Of a DNA stretch of 30,445 nucleotides, positions 14,307 to 21,511 are shown in pieces (positions within the stretch are counted from its first letter, which is position 1; each line of letters begins with the position of its first letter). A program made the position numbers and the translations under genes. Source of the DNA: CAZXDL01 sp964639505 (lineage in GTDB: Bacteria; Patescibacteriota; Saccharimonadia; Saccharimonadales; UBA4665); NCBI GenBank assembly GCA_964639505.1, contig CAZXDL010000009.1, positions 1-30,445 of the forward strand, in the 5' to 3' direction. The notes under the pieces were generated by a model, which worked only from the letters and a program-made list of their open reading frames with translations, searched no databases and was not told the DNA's origin.

Positions 14307-15182
14307 ATGAGCGCCAAGAAGAGTCCACTATTGATTATTGTTGGTGAGACGGCTTCGGGTAAGTCGGCCTTAGCTTTGGATATCGCCGATAAACTGAAGG
14401 GAGAGATTATCTGCGCTGACAGCTGGACGGTGCGTCGCGGTGTTGATATTGGCACAGCTAAGCCTTCAAAGGCCGAACAGGCAAAAACTCCGCATCATTT
14501 GCTAAATATTGTTGGTCCAGACGAGGATTTCACAGCCGCCGTTTTTAAGGATTTAGCTAATAAGGCGATTGATGACATTTCCAAAAGGGGCAAGCTGCCG
14601 ATTATGGTAGGTGGCACCGGTCTTTATATCGATGGCGTCATTTATAATTATGGTTTTTTGCCAGCCGGGGATCGCACTGATCGAGAAGAATTGAATCAAT
14701 TGTCGGTTGAGCAGCTACTGGCGAGGATAAAAAAGCTGGGCTTAGAGCTCGGCGGTATCGACACCAGAAACAAACGGCGGCTTATTCGCCTGATAGAGAC
14801 AAGTGGCAGCATACCTAGCCGTAACGAAATAAGAACAAACACGTTAATTATAGGTTTGAAAACCGATCGACAGGAGCTTGAGCAGCGCATCGCGCGTCGG
14901 GTTGATAATATGATTTCGGACGGCTTGGAAGCCGAAGTCAGAGGCTTAGTCGAACAATACGGTTGGGACTGCGAAGCCTTAAAAGGCGTCGGCTACGCGC
15001 AGTGGAAAGGCTACTTTGAAGGTACTCAAACGCTTGATCAAACGCGCCAAAAAATCATTAAAGCAACACGCGATTTAGCTAAACGGCAACGCACCTGGTT
15101 TAAGCGAAATAAAAGTATTCAATGGTTTAGTACCCCTGTTAATTCGACAAAAGTCGTTGAATCCATCACAACGTTTTTATAA
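14307..15182 (+). CDS. miaA: tRNA dimethylallyltransferase
   Basis: MiaA adds a dimethylallyl group to A37 of tRNAs that read UNN codons. The 291-residue protein has the P-loop GETASGKS (residues 13-20), ADSWTVRRGVDIGTAKP near 38-54 (the usual motif is ADSxQVYRGxDIGTAKP, so the segment between the aspartate and the RG is altered) and GGTGLYIDG near 101. The C-terminal region AKRQRTWFKR matches the tRNA-binding end. An in-frame TTG at 14301 exists, but the ATG at 14307 is 8 bases beyond CATAGT (14293-14298) and is preferred. Confidence 0.96.
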   Translation: MSAKKSPLLIIVGETASGKSALALDIADKLKGEIICADSWTVRRGVDIGTAKPSKAEQAKTPHHLLNIVGPDEDFTAAVFKDLANKAIDDISKRGKLPIMVGGTGLYIDGVIYNYGFLPAGDRTDREELNQLSVEQLLARIKKLGLELGGIDTRNKRRLIRLIETSGSIPSRNEIRTNTLIIGLKTDRQELEQRIARRVDNMISDGLEAEVRGLVEQYGWDCEALKGVGYAQWKGYFEGTQTLDQTRQKIIKATRDLAKRQRTWFKRNKSIQWFSTPVNSTKVVESITTFL

Positions 15183-15190
15183 AGCATCCG

Positions 15191-15219
15191 TTGGCTGCTG
15201 AGCTAAACTTTGTTACACT
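15191..15219 (+). promoter_or_regulatory. Promoter of the 15226-15855 gene (leaderless)
   Basis: TTGGCT at 15191-15196, a 17-bp spacer and TACACT at 15214-15219, with the ATG after 6 bases. Confidence 0.75.
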
Positions 15220-15225
15220 GGAAAC

Positions 15226-15855
15226 ATGATTGAGCAACTCTTTGGGTCAAAAACACGGGTTAAGTTACTTCAGCTTTTTTATAGCAATCCAAACCGCTCA
15301 TTTTACGTGCGAGAAATTACTCGCAAGATTGATGAGCAGATTAATTCAGTCCGCCGCGAGCTAAGCAATTTACTCAGTATCGGCATAATTACGTCTGATA
15401 ACACCAACAACAAGCTATATTACGAAGTCAACCAAAAGTACGAATATTACCGCCCACTGCAAGAGATTTTTGGCGGCGGAGTTAAAAAGGCCACCAAGCG
15501 CGTCGCCGTCGATCAAGATCTGACTGAAACCGACAACGATCTAAAGTCGGTCGGCCATATCGATTTAGCAGTTTATACCGGTCAATTTACTCGCGATAAT
15601 TCATCAGGCATTGATTTCTTGGTTGTCGGCGACATTAACCCCACAGCCCTGCAAAAGTATGTTGATGATCTTGAAGCCAAAGAGGGTAAGACAATCCGAT
15701 ATACCTCTATGAGCCTACCAGATTTTAGATACCGCAAGCAGATTCATGATCGATTTGCGGTCGGCGTTATACAGTCTAAGAAGCAAGTACTAGTAGATGT
15801 ACATAACTTGCTTGGCGAAGACCAGCCTCAACAAGATAAAGAAAAGGAAGAATAA
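15226..15855 (+). CDS. Winged-helix transcriptional regulator with nucleotidyltransferase-like C-terminal domain
   Basis: This 209-residue protein opens with a MarR/ArsR-like winged helix: IEQLFGSKTRVKLLQLFYSNP, YVREITRKI, then SVRRELSNLLSIGII. The second half (about 100-190: HIDLAVYTGQF, GIDFLVVGDI, RYRKQIHDRFAVGVI) recalls the inactive nucleotidyltransferase-like domain found in similar archaeal and CPR regulators; that part is inference. The last residues are acidic and disordered. It lies 3 bases upstream of the MBL-fold gene, so the two form an operon from the leaderless promoter at 15191. Confidence 0.8.
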   Translation: MIEQLFGSKTRVKLLQLFYSNPNRSFYVREITRKIDEQINSVRRELSNLLSIGIITSDNTNNKLYYEVNQKYEYYRPLQEIFGGGVKKATKRVAVDQDLTETDNDLKSVGHIDLAVYTGQFTRDNSSGIDFLVVGDINPTALQKYVDDLEAKEGKTIRYTSMSLPDFRYRKQIHDRFAVGVIQSKKQVLVDVHNLLGEDQPQQDKEKEE

Positions 15856-15858
15856 GCA

Positions 15859-16479
15859 ATGGATCTGCAATTTTATGGCGCCAACTGCGTCAGTCTAACT
15901 CATCGTGGCACGCGCATAGTAATTGATGACAATCTGGTTGAATTAGGCGCTAAAGGCGTGGTTAAGCCTGATGACGTGGCTTTGTTTACGGGTCAGCATA
16001 AAGGCGCTGCCTCAGGCCGTCTTAGCTTTGATAGCCCCGGCGAGTACGAAGTTGCTGACACCTCAGTGATTGGCATTCCGGCCCGAGCTCATGTTGATGC
16101 CGAAGGCAAAAACGCCACAATGTTTAAGCTGATTGTCGGCGATCAAAGTATTTTAATTACCGGCCATATTTATCCTGAACTTAGCGAAAACCAACTAGAA
16201 GCAATTGGAATTGTCGATCTTTTGATTGTGCCAGTCGGTGGCAATGGCTATACTGTTGATCCTGCCGGTGCGCTCAAGCTCATTAAGGCGATCGAGCCAA
16301 AACTGGTTATCCCGACGCATTACGCTGATAAAGCTCTAAAATTCCCAGTACCGCAACAAGAACTGTCCAACGCTCTCAAAGAATTAGCCATGGAGCCTAA
16401 AGAAAAGGTTACTAAATTAAAGCTGAAGCCATCTGAAATAACAGATATAACCCACCTGATCATTCTCGAAAAATCCTAA
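15859..16479 (+). CDS. MBL-fold protein lacking the canonical metal motif
   Basis: This 206-residue protein has the beta-lactamase-fold outline of the UlaG-like group: MDLQFYGANCVSLTHRGTRIVID, then SFDSPGEYEV, PVGGNGYTVDPAGALKLI and VIPTHYAD. The usual HxHxDH metal motif is not visible; the equivalent segment reads TGQHKGAASG, so only one histidine remains. It is either a low-metal or inactive family member, or uses other ligands. It is cytoplasmic and co-transcribed with the winged-helix regulator. It converges on rpmB with 2 bases between the stops. Confidence 0.82.
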   Translation: MDLQFYGANCVSLTHRGTRIVIDDNLVELGAKGVVKPDDVALFTGQHKGAASGRLSFDSPGEYEVADTSVIGIPARAHVDAEGKNATMFKLIVGDQSILITGHIYPELSENQLEAIGIVDLLIVPVGGNGYTVDPAGALKLIKAIEPKLVIPTHYADKALKFPVPQQELSNALKELAMEPKEKVTKLKLKPSEITDITHLIILEKS

Positions 16480-16481
16480 AA

Positions 16482-16694
16482 CTACTTAGAAGGAGTAGAA
16501 GCGGGGTCGAGCAGACCCTTCTTTTTGAGGGTGCGGATGGCCTGAGTGCTAAGCTTCATCTGGACTTTTTTGCCATCGACAACTACTGTCTTCTTTTGGA
16601 GGTTTGGCTTCCAGACTTTTTTGGTGTGGCGCTGCGAAAAAGAGACATTGCTGCCGTATTGCTTGCCTTTGCCGGTTAGATCACACTTTTGCAT
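16482..16694 (-). CDS. rpmB: 50S ribosomal protein bL28
   Basis: bL28 is a small protein of the large ribosomal subunit. The 70 residues show the family's start CDLTGKGKQYGSNVSFSQRH, the middle TKKVWKPNLQKK and the LSTQAIRTLKKKG region. The first cysteine is present but there is no full zinc knuckle. It is read from a leaderless-type promoter 8 bases upstream of its ATG and stands alone, rather than with rpmG as in many bacteria. Confidence 0.95.
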   Translation of the reverse strand: MQKCDLTGKGKQYGSNVSFSQRHTKKVWKPNLQKKTVVVDGKKVQMKLSTQAIRTLKKKGLLDPASTPSK

Positions 16695-16702
16695 AGAAGA
16701 TA

Positions 16703-16731
16703 ATTTTAACTCAATTACCTCTGTGAGTCAA
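16703..16731 (-). promoter_or_regulatory. Promoter of rpmB (leaderless)
   Basis: On the minus strand TTGACT (16726-16731), a 17-bp spacer and TAAAAT (16703-16708), with the ATG 8 bases later. Confidence 0.75.
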
Positions 16732-16756
16732 CTGGAATAGTCAGTCGACTTGTTGC

Positions 16757-16762
16757 TATACT
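16757..16762 (+). promoter_or_regulatory. Extended -10 box of the M50 protease gene
   Basis: TGCTATACT, an extended -10 with no good -35 box. The ATG at 16771 is 8 bases downstream. An in-frame TTG at 16750 precedes the -10 box and is unlikely to be the start. Confidence 0.65.
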
Positions 16763-16770
16763 GCTTAGAC

Positions 16771-17385
16771 ATGCAAGCGCTCGATTTGACCCAGATATTG
16801 ATATTGATTGTCTGCATACTTGTGGCACTGGTGATTCATGAGTTTATGCACGCCTATATTGGGCATGTTCTAGGCGATACAACGGCCAGTGATCAGGGGC
16901 GGCTCAGCCTGAATCCACTTTCACATATTGACCCGATTATGACTGTAGCTTTGCCGATTATCACGATCGTATTGTTTCAAGTGCCCATTCTAGCAGCCAA
17001 GCCAGTACCGTTTAGCCCAGATCGGGTAAAGTTTGATGATTATGGCGCTGCTATGATTGCTGCCGCTGGACCTTTTTCTAATCTTGGATTAGCTATTATC
17101 TCAGCCCTAGCGTTCAATCTGATTGGCCCAGTACCTGGTACGCTTTTTTATAACTTCCTAGATACTTTTATATTTCTAAACGTTGCTTTGTTTGTGTTTA
17201 ACCTTCTGCCAATTCCGCCACTCGACGGTTCACGGGTAGTTTATGCATTTGCGCCTGAATCTGTCCGAAGAATCATGGAGCAGCTCGAGCCGGTTGGACT
17301 CTTTTTAATCATTGGACTGATCTTAGTTGGTGGTGGCGCGTTTTTGACCGACTTAAACCAAATGGTGCTCAATCTGTTGCCATAA
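16771..17385 (+). CDS. Site-2 protease family membrane metalloprotease (M50)
   Basis: This 204-residue integral membrane protein carries HEFMH (residues 23-27), the HExxH zinc motif, in its first helix. It also has PLSHIDPIMT and NLLPIPPLDGSRV near residues 145-157, in which the Asp is the third ligand of the family. Four to five hydrophobic helices are visible. It belongs to the short SpoIVFB/YwhC-like group that cuts proteins within the membrane; no substrate can be named. The start is placed 8 bases after an extended -10 box. The next gene's leader begins just after its stop. Confidence 0.93.
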   Translation: MQALDLTQILILIVCILVALVIHEFMHAYIGHVLGDTTASDQGRLSLNPLSHIDPIMTVALPIITIVLFQVPILAAKPVPFSPDRVKFDDYGAAMIAAAGPFSNLGLAIISALAFNLIGPVPGTLFYNFLDTFIFLNVALFVFNLLPIPPLDGSRVVYAFAPESVRRIMEQLEPVGLFLIIGLILVGGGAFLTDLNQMVLNLLP

Positions 17386-17389
17386 AGGT

Positions 17390-17565
17390 TATAATAGTTT
17401 AGGTCGGGTAGGGCTTAAAAAGCTCCCCCGCCGGGCGAATGATTATCTGATACTAATCATTAGGGAGCCTAAGATTGTGCTTGGCCGTGGCCTTCACATG
17501 CGGGCACCCACCTGGGATCCCTCAGGTGATCAAACTCGGTGCCCGACAAAAATTAAATAAATAAC
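17390..17565 (+). ncRNA. Structured 5' leader of the L,D-transpeptidase gene (riboswitch candidate)
   Basis: A consensus TATAAT (17390-17395) starts a leader of about 165 bases with no open frame. Pairings seen: GTCGGG (17403-17408) with CCCGAC (17542-17547); GCTCCC (17422-17427) with GGGAGC (17463-17468), enclosing an 8-bp hairpin AATGATTA/TAATCATT; and CGGGCACC (17501-17508) with GGTGCCCG (17538-17545), enclosing CACCTG/CAGGTG. The first and last pairings use the same bases and exclude each other, as in a switch. The segment GGGCGAAT-hairpin-TTAGGGAGCC recalls part of the ydaO (c-di-AMP) riboswitch, but its later conserved CCGACAGCTAAC block is missing. Confidence 0.5.
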
Positions 17566-19077
17566 GTGGGCTACAACTTACACAAACATCAAGTTTTTCA
17601 AAAACTAGGATCGATTTCTATAGAGGATCGTCCAGATTCAGCGCCTCCTGTTATCGCACCGCAACCGGCAGTTTCCAGCGACCATAGCCTCAAGATAAAA
17701 AGTCGGCATCACCTGATCCCATTCGCCATTGTTGGTGGAATTATCATTACCACAGGGCTTTTTGTTGGCTTCTTTACGACCGTCGCCCATAGCTCTTTAA
17801 CAGATATATATGTGGCTGGATTGCCGGTTAAAGCCGATATAAGCCAGATTGAATTGCAAAAACAAATTACCACGGCCTCAAAGACCTACAAAATGAAGGT
17901 AAAATACACCGATGGTAAAACCAAAAGCTTTCCATTAGCTGTAACGGGCGTGTCGGTTGACGTTAAGAAATCGGCCGCCAAAGCCAAGGCTTCAATAAAT
18001 CATTCTTTTGCGCGTAGGCTCGAGTGGTGGAATCCAATTAATCTTGAGCTGGTAACAAAATCGGACGATGCTGGGCTTTACTCGTTTGTAACTAAAGAAG
18101 TAACTCAGGTCAAAACCGCGCCAACAGATGCTTCCTTGGTTATCAGCAATGGTGCCGCCACAATCACTCCAGAGGGAGAGGGCAACGGTAGTACCGTAAA
18201 TAACGCCCAAAAAGCCGTAGCTCAAAACGCCAAAACCCTCGCCAGCCAGCCGCTAGTCTTAAAGCCGATGAAACTCAAGCCGGCTATCACGGCTTCAGAT
18301 CTGGAGTCGGGCAAAGCTAAAGCCGACGCGATTCTCGCCAAATCTGTGTCGTTTACGATCGCCGGTAATAATGTCGCGGCCACGCCTACAGATATCGGCG
18401 GCTGGCTCGACGTTTCACCTGTACCAAACGCTAAAACAGTAGATGTGACAGTTAACAGCGGTAAAGTGTTGCAATACATCGACAAAGTAGCACGGCGCTA
18501 TGTCACGCCGCCACATAGCCGGTTGGTTACCACGACAGACACCGGTCAAATTGTATTGGATAATGGCTCTGACGGAGTCGATGTGGTAAATAAAGAGCAA
18601 ACTGCCAGCGATGTCGCTAAAAAAGTCGCCAAAGACCCATCAGTCAGTACTTCATTAGCGGTGCAATATACCGCAGCTAAAACAGTTGAAACACAAGCCT
18701 ATGACAAATGGTTCGTGGCAGACGTTACGACCAAGCGCATGTATGCTTACGAAAACACTACACTAGTACGATCTTTTCTAATCTCTGCTGGCGCTCCGGC
18801 AACGCCAACTGTGCTCGGCACTTATAAAATTTACGCGAAGTATCCATCCCAGACTATGACTGGCTTCAACGCCGACGGCAGTCGCTACCGTCAGCCGGAT
18901 GTGCCATACGTCAATTACTTCACCGGCGGCTATGCCATTCATGGTAACTACTGGCGACCGGCCAGCTACTTCGGCAACATCAATAGCTCACATGGCTGTA
19001 TAGGCATAAATGTCGACGACGCAGCCTGGATTTACAACTGGGCACCAATCGGCACGACTGTCGTTACACACAGCTGA
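17566..19077 (+). CDS. L,D-transpeptidase (YkuD family) with N-terminal membrane anchor
   Basis: This enzyme cross-links or modifies peptidoglycan outside the cell. The 503 residues show a cytoplasmic start, one membrane helix (about 50-72, PFAIVGGIIITTGLFVGF), a long region with two PG_binding_4-like repeats (about 85-370), and a C-terminal YkuD domain with IHGN near residue 458 and SHGCIGIN near 474-481, containing the catalytic Cys. The first possible start is GTG at 17566, because a stop codon lies 12 bases upstream; no Shine-Dalgarno precedes it. Its mRNA carries the structured leader at 17390-17565, which probably controls expression. Confidence 0.93.
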   Translation: MGYNLHKHQVFQKLGSISIEDRPDSAPPVIAPQPAVSSDHSLKIKSRHHLIPFAIVGGIIITTGLFVGFFTTVAHSSLTDIYVAGLPVKADISQIELQKQITTASKTYKMKVKYTDGKTKSFPLAVTGVSVDVKKSAAKAKASINHSFARRLEWWNPINLELVTKSDDAGLYSFVTKEVTQVKTAPTDASLVISNGAATITPEGEGNGSTVNNAQKAVAQNAKTLASQPLVLKPMKLKPAITASDLESGKAKADAILAKSVSFTIAGNNVAATPTDIGGWLDVSPVPNAKTVDVTVNSGKVLQYIDKVARRYVTPPHSRLVTTTDTGQIVLDNGSDGVDVVNKEQTASDVAKKVAKDPSVSTSLAVQYTAAKTVETQAYDKWFVADVTTKRMYAYENTTLVRSFLISAGAPATPTVLGTYKIYAKYPSQTMTGFNADGSRYRQPDVPYVNYFTGGYAIHGNYWRPASYFGNINSSHGCIGINVDDAAWIYNWAPIGTTVVTHS

Positions 19078-19096
19078 TATAATTCAATAACACTTT

Positions 19097-19172
19097 CGGG
19101 GTGTGGCGCAGTTGGTAGCGCGTACGGCTGGGGGCCGTGAGGTCGCAGGTTCAAGTCCTGTCACCCCGACCA
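19097..19172 (+). tRNA. tRNA-Pro (anticodon GGG)
   Basis: The acceptor stem is CGGGGTG/CACCCCG with the C1-G72 pair typical of tRNA-Pro, the anticodon loop CTGGGGG carries GGG, the T-loop is TTCAAGT, and CCA is encoded. A TATAAT box at 19078-19083 lies 13 bases upstream. The convergent minus-strand gene ends inside it. Confidence 0.96.
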
Positions 19173-19903
19173 AGATCATCAGGCAACGCAGTTAAGACGG
19201 ATAAGGCAAATTGATCTGGTTCAGCTTCCGTTGGCATTGCACGATAAGCTCGGGCCTGTGCTCGAACTAACTCTTCTGGAGTGTTTATGCCTCGCCGTGC
19301 CCAGTAGCTGCCGAATTGTTTAAAATAATTTAGGCCACCAGGAGGTTTAAGCCATTGTTCGATATCATAGGGTTGACGATTAGATTGCGGTAATGTCTGC
19401 ATATCTCTGAAACGTTCATTGATCAAACTTGCTTTGTCGGGTGTGACATTTATATACCTAACCGCATGCCCGAGCTCGTGGGCTAATGAAAACTTCGCAA
19501 GTAGTTCAGCTGTGAGCTCGCTTGGAGTAACTCCAATGGTTTCGGCCATTACTGATCGGCAGATGGGGGCGTCTCTAGTGGCCGCTTCGAAAGCTTTCCC
19601 GCCTTCGGTTAGATTTATAAATACAGAGTGAACACCGTCTTGCGTGAATGCACCATGTGTTGCAACGGCGGTTTTATGTGTTGGCTGTGCCTCTGTGATA
19701 GCTTGCTCTTCGTCGCTTGAGGGCGGTATAAATTGATCTGTGATTCGGACTTGGTCTAGTTCTGGAGCGGTGGCGAGGGCGGCTTGGTAGACTGGAACGA
19801 GTTGTTTTCCGATTTCACCAGCATTCTCTAAAAGGCGGAAGTTTTCGGCTACTAGGTTTGGTGGGGTGTTTGTTTCTGATGGCGATGGTGCCTGTGACGA
19901 CAT
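19151..19903 (-). CDS. Zincin-like putative metallopeptidase
   Basis: This 250-residue soluble protein contains AHELGHAVRY (HELGH at about residues 142-146), the HExxH zinc-binding helix, followed by a helical C-terminal half (NERFRDMQTL, PEELVRAQARAYRAMP) that could supply a third ligand. No family name is assigned. The first ATG in frame is at 19981, but the ATG at 19903 lies 6 bases beyond a consensus TATAAT (19910-19915) with TTGCTT 17 bp further up, so it is chosen. The last 22 bases are antisense to the 3' end of tRNA-Pro, so the final residues are dictated by the tRNA sequence. Confidence 0.75.
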   Translation of the reverse strand: MSSQAPSPSETNTPPNLVAENFRLLENAGEIGKQLVPVYQAALATAPELDQVRITDQFIPPSSDEEQAITEAQPTHKTAVATHGAFTQDGVHSVFINLTEGGKAFEAATRDAPICRSVMAETIGVTPSELTAELLAKFSLAHELGHAVRYINVTPDKASLINERFRDMQTLPQSNRQPYDIEQWLKPPGGLNYFKQFGSYWARRGINTPEELVRAQARAYRAMPTEAEPDQFALSVLTALPDDLGRGDRT

Positions 19904-19909
19904 GGGTAG

Positions 19910-19938
19910 ATTATAGCATAAAAAATCACAATAAGCAA
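19910..19938 (-). promoter_or_regulatory. Promoter of the zincin-like gene (leaderless)
   Basis: On the minus strand TTGCTT (19933-19938), a 17-bp spacer and TATAAT (19910-19915), with the ATG after 6 bases. Confidence 0.8.
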
Positions 19939-19960
19939 TAGCGGCATCGATTAAAAATGG

Positions 19961-19990
19961 TTGACTATTGTTCGTATTCAAGAATAATTA
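19961..19990 (+). promoter_or_regulatory. Promoter of the 19998-20582 gene (leaderless GTG)
   Basis: TTGACT at 19961-19966, an 18-bp spacer and TAATTA at 19985-19990, with a GTG start 7 bases later. Confidence 0.65.
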
Positions 19991-19997
19991 AGGTGTT

Positions 19998-20582
19998 GTG
20001 TCATTGAATCCTTTGGAGGCTAGGGAGCGGCCAATAATCACGGCCGGTAGTGAAATAATGGGTGGTGTATTACTGACACGCACTGGAATCGTGGTTGATT
20101 ATGATGAAAACCCAACCCCCTATGAGCAAGTTTATGGTGTGGTAAATGGTCAGCTAACAGATGAGCAAGCCGCGCAGCCGCCGGCCGTAGCCGAAGCTGT
20201 CCACTCAACCGTCAAAATGCTTTTGCCGTATTCAGAGGATCGCTACAAAGATATTTTAGGTAAGCAGGCCGAAGCAAAAGGCGTAGTCAGTCTAAGGCCC
20301 GATGATCGAATTGGACTCTCGGTTTTTATTTTTGAAGGCGGAATATGTCATCAGCAGGCATTGCTGGCCGGTGCAATGTTCACCCTGTTTAAGCAAAGAC
20401 GCAGTCTTGATGCTGAGATTAGTGTGGAGTCCACCATACCTAATAAAGCTCATCCTGACAGGCATGTTAGGGCGGTGCTAAGGACGGATACAGAACACAT
20501 AGCCCTAGAAACTGCCCAAGTGTCTCGATCCCGTCGTCGGCTTCCACAATATCCTATGATTGCTTCGTCCGTATTAAGGTAG
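19998..20582 (+). CDS. Possible transglutaminase-like cysteine protein
   Basis: This 194-residue protein has the segment GGICHQQALLAGAMFTLFK, which looks like the Cys-containing helix of transglutaminase-like and arylamine-type enzymes. Downstream are HPDRHVRAVLR (candidate His) and DTEHIALETAQ (candidate Asp), in the order Cys-His-Asp. This is a pattern-level inference with no family match. The start is GTG at 19998, 7 bases after the -10 box; AAGG nearby could also act as a weak Shine-Dalgarno. It is divergent from the zincin-like gene, with about 95 bases shared by both promoters, so the pair may be regulated together. Confidence 0.62.
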   Translation: MSLNPLEARERPIITAGSEIMGGVLLTRTGIVVDYDENPTPYEQVYGVVNGQLTDEQAAQPPAVAEAVHSTVKMLLPYSEDRYKDILGKQAEAKGVVSLRPDDRIGLSVFIFEGGICHQQALLAGAMFTLFKQRRSLDAEISVESTIPNKAHPDRHVRAVLRTDTEHIALETAQVSRSRRRLPQYPMIASSVLR

Positions 20583-20588
20583 CTTGTT

Positions 20589-20617
20589 TTGCTTATTAAT
20601 TCATAGAAATGTATACT
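20589..20617 (+). promoter_or_regulatory. Promoter of the 20642-21484 gene
   Basis: TTGCTT at 20589-20594, a 17-bp spacer and TATACT at 20612-20617. A short leader with GGGAG precedes the ATG. Confidence 0.75.
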
Positions 20618-20641
20618 TGTAAAAATTTACGGGAGTGTTAG

Positions 20642-21484
20642 ATGGATTTTAAGGCCGAAGCTCAAGCGATTGGAATTAAGGAAATATGTTATAGCTCGGA
20701 GCGCGATGGAACCATTGATGATGTTGAATTAGCTCACGAAATGGCTCTAGCCATGTATGACGAGATGGAATATGTCGTGCGCTACAACCGTTTTGGTGAT
20801 TATGTCGCTGACAAGGAACCGAAAACAACTTTTCGTAGAGCAGGTGAGAAAGGCGAACTTTTTAGCCAAATCATAGAAGAAATAAAAACGGTAGAAGATG
20901 AGCGTCTACCAAGCTATAAAACTCCTCTGACGACAGATGAGTTCGTTGATAAAGAAAACGTACTTTATCAGAAGCGAATCGCCGAAGAGGAGCGTATCGA
21001 AGCCCAACGCAAAAAGAATCAACACGCGGGTGATACAGATGCCGAAGAGGCGCCATTTAAAGCTGAACCCATAACCGAGCGGATTACTCATGGTTTTGTG
21101 GGCGACCTAGCTAAAAGAGCTTCAGAGCAGCGACAAAAGGCTGCCAACAACGCCGGCAATCTTATTTTCTTCAAGCACAGGCTGCAAGACAATATTGAGG
21201 TATTTGCCAAAACGTTAAATGCATCCGATCAAGAAACCTTTAAGCCGTTAAATACAAGACGATCTTCAGAGGTTAGCCGAGCTTGGTTTAAAGATGATGC
21301 AGAGGCAATCGAGTTAAATGCTCGCTACCAAGAGCTATGGGAAACCTTCTTTAAAAAACTGCACTTTCAGAAAATGGCAGAAGCTCTGGGTGTTGAAAAT
21401 GTCGATGATTTGGATAGGGATGCGGTTGTAGAGCTGAGTAAAATGACGCGTACCCCATCGTTTGCCAGATTTGTCGCATCATAG
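20642..21484 (+). CDS. Hypothetical charged helical protein
   Basis: This 280-residue soluble protein is rich in Glu, Lys, Arg and Asp and almost entirely helical by pattern. The stretch around residues 108-150 (KRIAEEERIEAQRKKNQ) looks like a single helix or coiled coil. No signal peptide, membrane segment or catalytic motif is visible, and I do not recognise it. Unlike most neighbours it has a leader with a Shine-Dalgarno (GGGAG, 7 bases before the ATG). It ends shortly before the RNase HI fusion gene, whose own -10 box lies just after this stop. Confidence 0.72.
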   Translation: MDFKAEAQAIGIKEICYSSERDGTIDDVELAHEMALAMYDEMEYVVRYNRFGDYVADKEPKTTFRRAGEKGELFSQIIEEIKTVEDERLPSYKTPLTTDEFVDKENVLYQKRIAEEERIEAQRKKNQHAGDTDAEEAPFKAEPITERITHGFVGDLAKRASEQRQKAANNAGNLIFFKHRLQDNIEVFAKTLNASDQETFKPLNTRRSSEVSRAWFKDDAEAIELNARYQELWETFFKKLHFQKMAEALGVENVDDLDRDAVVELSKMTRTPSFARFVAS

Positions 21485-21511
21485 TCGTTTTTGCGTGCTA
21501 AGATAGAGGAC

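Noticed and set aside
17390..17565. Confident ydaO riboswitch or 6S RNA assignment
   Set aside because: The ydaO resemblance covers only one block, and the fold is not the single long rod expected of 6S RNA.
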